Assembly: GCA_031281115.1 (NCBI GenBank) | Contig: JAITFV010000025.1 | Location: 1 to 6,464 of the forward strand | Reading direction: 5' to 3' | Origin: Oscillospiraceae bacterium | GTDB lineage: Bacteria > Bacillota > Clostridia > Oscillospirales > Ruminococcaceae | Length of the DNA: 6,464 nt | Part shown: in pieces, positions 1 through 5,177 of the stretch | How positions within the stretch are numbered: the first letter of the stretch is position 1 | How the letters are laid out: the number at the start of each line of letters is the position of its first letter | Program-made: the position numbers and the translations under genes | Notes under the pieces: model-generated | Told to the model about the DNA's origin: nothing | Database searches by the model: none | The model's input: only the letters and a program-made list of their open reading frames with translations

Positions 1-567
1 AGTAATCTGCTGTTTTACGCACTTGCTCCCGACGTTGAAGCTCGCGTTGCTGACCCGGAAACCGGTGAGAAAGTGCCTTACGGCACGGTGGGCGAATTGC
101 AAATCAAAAGAAGCACTCGCTCTACAAGTTATATCAATAAACCCGAATTAAACGCCGCATCGTGGACTGCTGACGGCTATTTCAAGACCGGTGACGCCAA
201 TATTGCTGTGCAGCTACCCGATGTCATGGTGCTTATTGCATTCTGCTGCCGTTACCTCGACAATCTTATAGGCAAAGACGGCAATCGTCACTGGGCTTTT
301 CAAGTGGAGGCGGCAGTGCAAGCCATGTCGTCTGTTCTCGATGTCTTAGTTGCGGCTGACCCCAAAAACCCGCAGGGTTTCGCAGTCGGTGCAGTCCCGC
401 AAGAAGGCATCAGCAGCGAAGAATTGACCCGGCAAATTATGGAGGCACACCGAGACTCGCCGTACAACATTCGGGTTTTTGTGCTTGACAGCACTTATGA
501 CACCTCGCGCACAGCTATTTCTAAGCGAGACCGAAAAGGGTTGATAAAACTGGCACATAAAATATAG
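1..567 (+). CDS. AMP-forming adenylate ligase (AMP-binding enzyme), C-terminal part, 5' end outside window
   Basis: The frame is open from base 1 to the TAG at 565-567, giving the last 188 residues of a longer protein. Enzymes of this family activate a carboxylate as acyl-AMP and transfer it to CoA or a carrier-protein thiol. Motifs seen, in window-residue numbering: GELQ with GYFKTGD at 59-65 (the conserved TGD core), R-x-x-DN...G-x-x-G around 84-96 in place of the hinge motif, and RTAISKRDRKGL near 170-181. The last resembles the C-terminal motif whose lysine (here about K175) contacts the adenylate. The match is imperfect: the usual GK before that lysine is SK, and the segment between TGD and the hinge is unusual. 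It may be a divergent or decaying enzyme. The substrate cannot be inferred. The next gene starts 23 nt downstream with its own strong ribosome binding site. Confidence 0.72.
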   Translation, partial: SNLLFYALAPDVEARVADPETGEKVPYGTVGELQIKRSTRSTSYINKPELNAASWTADGYFKTGDANIAVQLPDVMVLIAFCCRYLDNLIGKDGNRHWAFQVEAAVQAMSSVLDVLVAADPKNPQGFAVGAVPQEGISSEELTRQIMEAHRDSPYNIRVFVLDSTYDTSRTAISKRDRKGLIKLAHKI

Positions 568-590
568 AATAACAGGAGGAGATGAATCTT

Positions 591-1145
591 ATGAAAAGAT
601 TATTTATTGTTATGGCGGTTTTGGGAGCTATCATTATCGTAACGTGTCTTGTGGCAGGTGCTTCGCCAATGATGTACTTTATTTTTATTGGTATGCTTGT
701 AGTGATAGGCATTTTTCTCGCTCCTTTGTTCAAGCAAGCGGATGAAATGCTGGCATCAGGTAAAATAATCAACCGCGATGCAAATTTCATGGAAAATGTC
801 CAAAGATTTAACCTTTCAAAGGTAAGCCAAGAGAACCTTATTGCGGCGATGAAGAAAGAAGGTTTACCGTTTGCAGGATTGGAATGGAAAACCGGGGATG
901 GCGTAATGGGCTTCAAATATGCCGATTGGACAGCGAAGCTAATCAAATTAGACGGAGATGATAATTCGGACAGATACGAGTTTGGTTTTTTGAACTGGCA
1001 AACTAATAAATACGGCGGCTCTGTTACATTTACGCAAATGAATCAACTGCTTACAGCGATTGAAAAAGCGTTTATAAAACTTGACCCCAATACGAAAGTG
1101 CAAACAGAGCGCGGCAAAATAAAGACTAAAAGCAGTTTCTTTTGA
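591..1145 (+). CDS. Two-TM membrane protein with ~130-aa soluble C-terminal domain, function unknown
   Basis: I do not recognise this 184-aa protein. AGGAGG at 574-579 lies 11 nt before the ATG at 591; an in-frame ATG at 582 is only 2 nt after the same site and is less likely. Two adjacent hydrophobic segments (about residues 4-24 and 27-48) form a likely hairpin. A soluble domain of about 135 residues follows, rich in charged and aromatic residues (GLEWKTGDGVMGFKYADW at 96-113, then FGFLNWQTNKYGG). It ends in a basic tail with SSFF. The C-terminal part is probably cytoplasmic by the positive-inside rule (basic MKR at the N-terminus, K47 after TM2), which is inference. It sits 18 nt upstream of a small TM protein and then a lipoprotein, so the three may be co-transcribed and act together at the membrane. 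Confidence 0.72.
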   Translation: MKRLFIVMAVLGAIIIVTCLVAGASPMMYFIFIGMLVVIGIFLAPLFKQADEMLASGKIINRDANFMENVQRFNLSKVSQENLIAAMKKEGLPFAGLEWKTGDGVMGFKYADWTAKLIKLDGDDNSDRYEFGFLNWQTNKYGGSVTFTQMNQLLTAIEKAFIKLDPNTKVQTERGKIKTKSSFF

Positions 1146-1163
1146 TTGAAAGGGGGATTTTAT

Positions 1164-1346
1164 ATGAGTCCGGAAACTATTATGTGGTTGGCGATTGTAG
1201 GAATAATCATTTTTATTTTAATCTTACGTTATGTCATTAGGAGAGTCTTTAACAAAGCCGAAGACATTATACAAAACAAGCTCGCCGAAAAGAAGAATGA
1301 AAAATTCGGCAGCAAAGAAGAAAGTCTATCGGACAGATATAAATAA
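1164..1346 (+). CDS. Small single-pass membrane protein (60 aa), function unknown
   Basis: The start at ATG 1164 is favoured by the G-rich ribosome binding site AGGGGG at 1151-1156, 7 nt upstream; an in-frame TTG at 1146 would place that site inside the gene. One hydrophobic segment spans about residues 7-26 (MWLAIVGIIIFILILRYVI). A strongly charged tail follows, with RR at 26-27 and a Lys/Glu-rich amphipathic stretch at 31-60. The topology is probably N-terminus out with the charged tail in the cytoplasm. It lies 18 nt after the two-TM protein and 20 nt before the lipoprotein, which suggests one transcript. No family is recognised, but the size, hydrophobicity and ribosome binding site make it a credible gene. 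Confidence 0.65.
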   Translation: MSPETIMWLAIVGIIIFILILRYVIRRVFNKAEDIIQNKLAEKKNEKFGSKEESLSDRYK

Positions 1347-1366
1347 AAACACGGAGGATTATACAT

Positions 1367-2440
1367 ATGAAGCGTATTACTTCGCTTACACTTGCGTTAT
1401 TTCTCATTATAGCTTTACTGACTGCTTGCGGAAACAGTTTAGTTAATGATGTGAAAAACTCGCAGGTTAAATTCGCTTTTGAAGATACAGGATATACTTA
1501 CGGCGAGGTTCTTGAGGCATATTGCTCAGATATAAAATGGAGGACGTTTACCTCGAATTATGTTCAAATGATTGAGTTTTCAGGTACAACGCCAAATGAT
1601 GAAAAAGTTGTTATCCAATGGGTTCAAAGCGTTGATTCTACTTATGATATTTGTTGGGCATGGACTCTTAACGGGAAAGAGCAAGATATACTCATTGACT
1701 TCAAAAATTGGATATTGAACGCCGCAAAAGCTGTAGGAGAAAAGGATTCCGACAATCTTCAAAATGAAACTGACGATTTAGAAGAACGCATAGAAAGCAC
1801 TGGAATAATCGGCACGGTATTTGTTACATATGCTTTGCCCTATGGTCAGAGTGCCACCCGTGAAGAAATGGAAGCGGCGAAGTTAATAATTGAAGCTCGC
1901 ATAAATATGAGAAACCTTATAAATTACGAAATAAACATCAGCGACAGGAATAACCGGCTTATTGTGCGCTTTTCATGGGATGCGAATAACAGTGATTTCG
2001 ATGCCGAGCAAATAGCGGGAGAACTTGGAAAACAAAATATGCTCACATTCCGCGAGGGTTATCCGTGGTATGAAGAAACGGGAGAAAACATAACCGACGC
2101 TACTGTTCTGCCGCTTATTCTAACAAGCGCGGATATTGAAAGTGCCTCGCCAAAATTTAATGACAGCTTAAGCTATGTTGAGCTTATTTTCAATGAAAGC
2201 GGTAAAGAAAAGTTTTCCGAAGCAACAGGAAGGCTTGCGGGAACAGATATGCCTTTTTCAATATGGATAGACGATTATTGTCTTGCTTTTCCTAAAGTGC
2301 ATACCCAAATCACTAACGGACAGGCAGCAATAACAGCGAATTTGACCTATGAAGAAACTGTATTAATTGCAGAAACAATAAACGGCGGCGCGTTACATTT
2401 CAAACTTGAGATAGATGCTCTTGATGTTATCAGAAAATAA
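1367..2440 (+). CDS. Lipoprotein with SecD P1-like extracytoplasmic domain
   Basis: This 357-aa protein starts at ATG 1367 behind GGAGG (1353-1357). A type II signal peptide is clear: MKR, a hydrophobic core at 7-20, and lipobox LTAC with the lipidated cysteine at C21, so it should be anchored on the outer face of the membrane. Residues 40-120 (TYGEVLEAYCSDIKW...IEFSG...VVIQWV...LNGKEQ) form a separate domain of a type seen in clostridial surface proteins. Residues 148-347 follow the order of conserved blocks in the SecD P1 periplasmic domain: AAKLIIEARIN (170-180), an NRLIVRF strand (196-202), LTFRE (226-230), the ELIFNESGKEKFSEAT block (272-287), IWIDD...AFPKV (299-311), ITNGQAAI (315-322) and GGALHFKLE (340-348). 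The SecD transmembrane segments are absent. The SecD P1 similarity is from memory of the family. A role in export or folding at the cell surface is only inferred. Confidence 0.8.
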   Translation: MKRITSLTLALFLIIALLTACGNSLVNDVKNSQVKFAFEDTGYTYGEVLEAYCSDIKWRTFTSNYVQMIEFSGTTPNDEKVVIQWVQSVDSTYDICWAWTLNGKEQDILIDFKNWILNAAKAVGEKDSDNLQNETDDLEERIESTGIIGTVFVTYALPYGQSATREEMEAAKLIIEARINMRNLINYEINISDRNNRLIVRFSWDANNSDFDAEQIAGELGKQNMLTFREGYPWYEETGENITDATVLPLILTSADIESASPKFNDSLSYVELIFNESGKEKFSEATGRLAGTDMPFSIWIDDYCLAFPKVHTQITNGQAAITANLTYEETVLIAETINGGALHFKLEIDALDVIRK

Positions 2441-2447
2441 TTCAAAT

Positions 2448-2473
2448 AAAACCTTCATTTAGAGGTTTTTATT
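2448..2473 (+). terminator. Weak AT-rich terminator-like hairpin after the lipoprotein gene
   Basis: AAAACCT (2448-2454) and AGGTTTT (2463-2469) form a 7-bp stem around an 8-nt loop and run into further T residues, 8 nt after the lipoprotein stop codon. The stem has only two G-C pairs, so termination is probably inefficient. Its position is right for the end of the 591-2440 operon. Confidence 0.45.
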
Positions 2474-2495
2474 CACAGAGGGATGAACCACAAAA

Positions 2496-2730
2496 ATGTA
2501 TAACGAGATTTTCAAAGTCAATCCACATATTCTCAATAGACATGGGTATTTTGGAAGGCGCAGACAGGTTTACGATTTATTCCGGTTTAGTCTTCACTTA
2601 TGAAATATTGGGTGATATTGAGCAAAAACGGCATTTCGCGGAGCTTGTTGTCGGCGAGTTTGAAAGCGGAAGAGTGGAAGATAATGGCGGAAAGCAATAT
2701 TATGAGGCGATTGTAAGGGGTACTTTCTAA
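2496..2730 (+). pseudogene. Short, probably frameshifted remnant of an unrecognised gene
   Basis: An open frame containing ATG 2542 encodes 62 aa ending at TAA 2728-2730 (core YSGLVFTYEILGDIEQKRHF, then AELVVGEFESGR). Its composition is protein-like, but ATG 2542 has no ribosome binding site. A better start, ATG 2496 with GAGGGA about 12 nt upstream, lies in a different frame and reads MYNEIFKVNPHIL before stopping after 35 codons. Joining the two frames around 2525-2540 would give one protein of about 77 aa, so a single-base indel is plausible. Alternatively this is just the 3' end of a gene whose front was deleted. No family is recognised. It lies between the lipoprotein terminator and the toxin-antitoxin promoter, a typical place for recombination debris. 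Confidence 0.35.
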
Positions 2731-2758
2731 ATTTTTCACAAATATTTTTCATAAACTA

Positions 2759-2787
2759 TTGACATAATTGCCGAAAAGGTTTATAAT
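2759..2787 (+). promoter_or_regulatory. Consensus sigma-A promoter of the antitoxin RNA
   Basis: TTGACA at 2759-2764 and TATAAT at 2782-2787 are separated by exactly 17 nt, a perfect match to the housekeeping consensus. The A/T tracts at 2731-2758 could act as an UP element. Transcription should start near 2793-2796, at the foot of a small hairpin (TGTGG 2793-2797 with CCACA 2805-2809). Such strength fits the need for an excess of RNA antitoxin. Confidence 0.88.
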
Positions 2788-2818
2788 AATACTGTGGTGA
2801 ATTGCCACATTGACTTCT

Positions 2819-2920
2819 AAATGTTTCTCCGCTCACCGATACGCGGAGTCCAAATAAGTTGTCGGGGTTAAATGTTTCTCCGCTCACCGATACGCGGAGC
2901 CGAAACAAATTGTCGGGTTT
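2819..2920 (+). repeat. Tandem direct repeat, 2 copies of a 51-nt unit
   Basis: Copy 1 is 2819-2869 and copy 2 is 2870-2920. The first 30 bases of each unit are identical and 46 of 51 match overall. The five differences (copy 1 positions 2849, 2851, 2855, 2858 and 2867) all fall outside the two predicted stems. The bases just before copy 1 and just after copy 2 resemble partial units. Confidence 0.93.
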
Positions 2921-2928
2921 AAATTTTG

Positions 2929-2953
2929 GGCTCTGCCGCGAGGCAGAGCCTTT
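2929..2953 (+). terminator. Hairpin between antitoxin RNA and toxin gene
   Basis: GGCTCTGCC (2929-2937) and GGCAGAGCC (2942-2950) form a perfect 9-bp stem closed by a GCGA (GNRA) tetraloop, followed by only TTT and then ACATT. The stem is strong but the U-tract is short, so it should act as a leaky terminator that lets a minority of transcripts into the toxin gene. That is the usual arrangement in type III toxin-antitoxin operons. Confidence 0.8.
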
Positions 2954-2976
2954 ACATTAACAAGGTGGTGTGCGTA

Positions 2977-3492
2977 ATGAAAAAAGGTCGTTTTTATTTC
3001 GTCCTTGACGATTTTTACGACAAATATGATTTTAATAAGACCCTTATGCGAAACAAAGAAGCAGACAGTGATGGCACTTTGCATAATCGTCCCTGCTTTT
3101 TTGCGTTTCCTGATAAAAACCAAAGCAAGATTTATTGGCTTGTTCCTTTGTCCACAAAGCATGAAAAGTATCAGAAAATCTTCGACAGCAAGATGGAGAA
3201 ACTCGGGAAGTGCAATACTATCAGGTTCGGTGATGTGCTGGGTATTAAAAATGCGTTTCTGATACAGAATATGTTCCCTATAACACAGCCGTATATCAAC
3301 TCTGTTTTTATCGATAGAAACACGAATAATGAGGTTACTGTCGCCCCGGAAATTGAGAAAGACGTTATTTCAAACGCGCAGGACGTGTTAAGGCTTGCAA
3401 AAAGGAAGATTCCCGTGCTGTATGCAGATGTCATGGCAATTTATAACGGCTTACTTGCCGAAATTGAACAAGCCGCAAAAGGAAGCAACTAA
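2977..3492 (+). CDS. Type III toxin-antitoxin toxin, ToxN/AbiQ/CptN-like endoribonuclease
   Basis: This 171-aa protein starts at ATG 2977 behind AAGGTGG (2962-2968, 8 nt spacing). Earlier in-frame starts would lie inside the terminator hairpin. Toxins of this superfamily are small endoribonucleases that cut mRNA and are held inactive by the repeat RNA encoded just upstream. Supporting features are an N-terminal FYFVLDDFYDKY segment, NRPCFFAF at 37-44 followed by KIYWLVPLSTK at 51-61 (the paired strands with the P-L-T/S motif typical of ToxN/AbiQ), LIQNMFPIT at 95-103, and a helical C-terminus. The length matches the family's usual 150-190 aa. The protein most resembles what I recall of the CptIN branch, and the subfamily is the least certain part. 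A serine/threonine near the P-L-S/T motif (S59, T60) is a candidate for the active site. The repeats upstream strongly support the assignment. Confidence 0.82.
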   Translation: MKKGRFYFVLDDFYDKYDFNKTLMRNKEADSDGTLHNRPCFFAFPDKNQSKIYWLVPLSTKHEKYQKIFDSKMEKLGKCNTIRFGDVLGIKNAFLIQNMFPITQPYINSVFIDRNTNNEVTVAPEIEKDVISNAQDVLRLAKRKIPVLYADVMAIYNGLLAEIEQAAKGSN

Positions 3493-3497
3493 ACCCC

Positions 3498-3525
3498 TTG
3501 CGTTTAGCAAAACCTAATATATAAT
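3498..3525 (+). promoter_or_regulatory. Promoter-like site placed for leaderless transcription of the 3532 gene
   Basis: TATAAT at 3520-3525 is separated by 16 nt from TTGCGT (3498-3503, a partial -35 match). Only six bases (3526-3531) separate the -10 box from ATG 3532, so transcription would start on or within a base or two of the start codon. No ribosome binding site is present between them. Confidence 0.55.
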
Positions 3526-3531
3526 ATATAC

Positions 3532-3858
3532 ATGAGATTACGTTTAGTAATAGCGGGGGTATTAGGAGTGATTTTTGGCGCGCTCTTGCTTTTGGGAACG
3601 GCGAAAGCCGAAACCGTGACATACAGCAGCTACAACCTAAACGCTCATGGCGTTGCTGCGACCGATTACGGCTTAAAAGATGACAGCGGTAATTTAGTTA
3701 AAGAAAATGAAATCTCTGATGAGAAAGAATCCGTTTCTGCCCCCGCGGGGTGGATTGTCGCTATAATTGTCACCATAGCTATTATCGGCGCGGTGTTTGG
3801 ATATTGGTACATAATAAGCGGAAACAATAAGGAAAATGGCACGAACGATTCCGAATAA
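3532..3858 (+). CDS. Small exported protein with signal peptide and C-terminal membrane anchor
   Basis: I do not recognise this 108-aa protein. Residues 1-26 form a signal peptide (MRLR, hydrophobic core, then GTAKA with a likely signal peptidase I cut before E27). A short polar extracytoplasmic region of about 45 residues follows (27-71, with YSSYNLNAHG and acidic stretches). A transmembrane segment at about 73-97 (GWIVAIIVTIAIIGAVFGYWYII) and a short polar tail end the protein. The ATG at 3532 follows a TATAAT box by 6 nt and has no ribosome binding site, suggesting a leaderless mRNA, unlike every other start in this window. The end of the gene overlaps the next one by 23 nt, which implies co-expression. 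Context suggests a small accessory subunit of a cell-envelope machine, an inference only. Confidence 0.68.
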   Translation: MRLRLVIAGVLGVIFGALLLLGTAKAETVTYSSYNLNAHGVAATDYGLKDDSGNLVKENEISDEKESVSAPAGWIVAIIVTIAIIGAVFGYWYIISGNNKENGTNDSE

Positions 3859-4969
3859 AGGTTACGGTGGTATTTACGGCGAGGAAGCCGCCGGCAAGAG
3901 TTCTGCCGATGTTCGCGGTCAGCGCGCGCAGAATGCCGCGAACGATTTTGCCGGAGCGGAAAAGTCGGCAAGCAAGGAAGCTCCGAAAGTTGCGGATAAA
4001 ACAACAAGCAGCAGTACCGATGTAGCGGAGAAAGGTGGCTTAGGGAACACACCGAAATATAGCGGTGCGGCGGCAAGCGGTGCGGCGGCTGCGGCAAAGA
4101 AAATGACACCGATGGGTAGGCTTGCGAGTATGTTCCGCAGTAAAAGCGGCGATGGTAACAGTAAAAAGCCGCTTTTTGCGGTCGGCGGTTTGACGGGTTT
4201 AATCGCAATTATTATGTTCGGAACTTCGAGCTTGCTGCCGATTCATTTAATTTCAAATATGACAGACCAGTTTAACTCATTTAACAGCGTAGCGGACAGG
4301 CGTACCACGCGGTTGATTAGGCGCGTAATCGGCAAAGAAAACAGCGAAGCATTTAATACGTGGCAGCAGCGAAACAAACTATCACCAAAACGCATGGCGC
4401 GGTTAAATCGCAATCTTGCGACGGAAGGATTCCGCTTTGAACCTAACGCTGCCGGTCAGGCAAGGCTGCAAACAAACCGGCTTGTAAACGGCGATATTGA
4501 TATAAACCCGGTGACAGGTCAGCCGCGGTGGACAACAATTGCCAATGCCGATGTTGAGTTCGCGCAATTAATGGTTAACAATCCGGAACTGCGGACACGC
4601 TTCAACCGAGGAGCGAGACCGATGAAAGGCCCGATTGCCGGTTGGCATAACAAAGCTTCCGCCTTTTGGCTGAAAACTAAAATGATGGTGCGGAATGTCT
4701 TTAAGGATTACGGCGGGGCTACAGAGGGAAACAATAATAAAACAACAGCGCAAAACCGCATAGGAGTACAGGAAGATAAGGTTGCGGTCAGAGATATGGC
4801 GTTAGCAAGCAGAGCAGACGAAACCTTTGACTTAAACGATAATCCGATATTAGACGCAGACGGAAAAAACATCACTACAACAGTCCTTGGCGTTAGCCTA
4901 AATAATCTCACGCGGCTGACCGCCAAAAACAATCGGCGGTCACCGCAAAAGGAGGGATTCCGCTCTTGA
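3836..4969 (+). CDS. Ala/Lys-rich single-pass membrane protein, probably truncated; resembles Saccharibacteria-type secretion-locus proteins
   Basis: This 377-aa product overlaps the previous gene by 23 nt; AAGGA (3829-3833) lies just before the ATG. Residues 1-110 are low-complexity and probably disordered, rich in Ala, Lys, Gly and Ser (e.g. SGAAASGAAAAAKK near 76-89). One transmembrane segment spans about 112-137 (LFAVGGLTGLIAIIMFGTSSLLPIHL). A polar, Arg/Asn-rich domain follows, beginning NMTDQFNSFNSVADRRTTRL (141-160). The last ~20 residues (TAKNNRRSPQKEGFRS) look unnatural and coincide with a strong inverted repeat, so the original protein was probably longer and cut here by a rearrangement or frameshift. 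The layout recalls large membrane proteins near type IV secretion or pilus genes of Saccharibacteria; this is recollection, not a search result. GC content is higher than in the toxin and lipoprotein genes. Confidence 0.6.
   Translation: MARTIPNKGYGGIYGEEAAGKSSADVRGQRAQNAANDFAGAEKSASKEAPKVADKTTSSSTDVAEKGGLGNTPKYSGAAASGAAAAAKKMTPMGRLASMFRSKSGDGNSKKPLFAVGGLTGLIAIIMFGTSSLLPIHLISNMTDQFNSFNSVADRRTTRLIRRVIGKENSEAFNTWQQRNKLSPKRMARLNRNLATEGFRFEPNAAGQARLQTNRLVNGDIDINPVTGQPRWTTIANADVEFAQLMVNNPELRTRFNRGARPMKGPIAGWHNKASAFWLKTKMMVRNVFKDYGGATEGNNNKTTAQNRIGVQEDKVAVRDMALASRADETFDLNDNPILDADGKNITTTVLGVSLNNLTRLTAKNNRRSPQKEGFRS
4912..4946. repeat. Strong inverted repeat at the 3' end of the 3836 gene
   Basis: TGACCGCC (4917-4924) and GGCGGTCA (4935-4942) are perfect 8-bp arms around a 10-nt loop. 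GCGG (4912-4915) and CCGC (4943-4946) extend the stem to 12 pairs with one bulged C (4916). No T-tract follows on either strand, so it is not a standard terminator. It marks the place where the coding sequence loses its normal character. Confidence 0.75.
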
Positions 4970-5177
4970 CTTAACTTGCATTTTCTGTGCTTGTAAAAAG
5001 GCTAAAAATATGTTTTTATCAAAGTTTTTTCTGCGTTATGCATGGACACTAAATTGCATTTTACCTCTATTTAGTTACCCATTAATCGCTATAAAAGTCA
5101 AATTTTTTGCATATTTACCGTCATTAAACTCTGTGTAAAACTGTCTTTACAATAACATATTTTATTGAAAGGAGCAA
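4970..5177. other. AT-rich intergenic region upstream of the methyltransferase gene
   Basis: There is no credible coding sequence on either strand. It contains A and T tracts and a possible weak promoter with TACAAT at 5148-5153 and TTAAAC 18 nt upstream (5124-5129). AGGAG (5170-5174) serves the next gene. No RNA gene, tandem repeat or operator is apparent. Confidence 0.6.

Larger units (their letters stand above)
2793..2953 (+). ncRNA. Predicted type III antitoxin RNA with two 51-nt pseudoknot repeats (CptI/ToxI-like)
   Basis: The region between the promoter and the terminator hairpin contains no ORF. It is built from two tandem copies of a 51-nt unit, plus a degenerate partial unit before the first and the beginning of another after the second. 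In known type III systems (ToxIN, CptIN, TenpIN) such a repeat RNA is cut by the toxin into single units, which fold as pseudoknots and inhibit it. Here each unit can form stem 1 CTCCGC/GCGGAG (2827-2832 with 2843-2848; 2878-2883 with 2894-2899). The loop bases CCGATA (2836-2841; 2887-2892) can then pair with downstream TGTCGG (2860-2865; 2911-2916), giving an H-type pseudoknot. TAAAT at each unit boundary is a plausible cleavage site. The RNA identity is inferred from layout, folding and the adjacent toxin-like gene. Confidence 0.78.

Noticed and set aside
521..946. 141-aa minus-strand frame opposite the 591 gene
   Set aside because: It has no ribosome binding site or recognisable domain and mirrors a well-supported + strand gene with AGGAGG and membrane segments.
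1231..1446. 71-aa + strand frame across the 1164 and 1367 genes
   Set aside because: It overlaps two genes that have good ribosome binding sites and clear membrane or lipobox features.
2819..2920. Minimal CRISPR array (two 30-bp identical repeats separated by 21 bp)
   Set aside because: The 21-bp interval is itself repeated after copy 2 with few changes, so these are 51-nt direct repeats, not repeats with unique spacers. No cas gene is nearby and a type III antitoxin explains the structure better.
2793..2953. Tandem riboswitch upstream of the 2977 gene
   Set aside because: It matches no riboswitch class I recognise, and the gene downstream looks like a ToxN-type toxin rather than a metabolic gene. 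The pseudoknot repeats fit an RNA antitoxin.
2926..2976. N-terminal extension of the toxin starting at TTG 2926
   Set aside because: It would be encoded by the terminator hairpin and ignore the AAGGTGG site that correctly places ATG 2977.
3498..3510. Small hairpin TTGC/GCAA as a toxin-gene terminator
   Set aside because: It has only four base pairs and no T-tract, and it coincides with the -35 region of a better promoter candidate.
3666..4208. 180-aa minus-strand frame opposite the 3532 and 3836 genes
   Set aside because: Its product is rich in Pro, Ser, His, Arg and Tyr, as expected from the reverse of Ala/Lys/Gly-rich coding DNA. It lacks a ribosome binding site and overlaps two plausible + strand genes.
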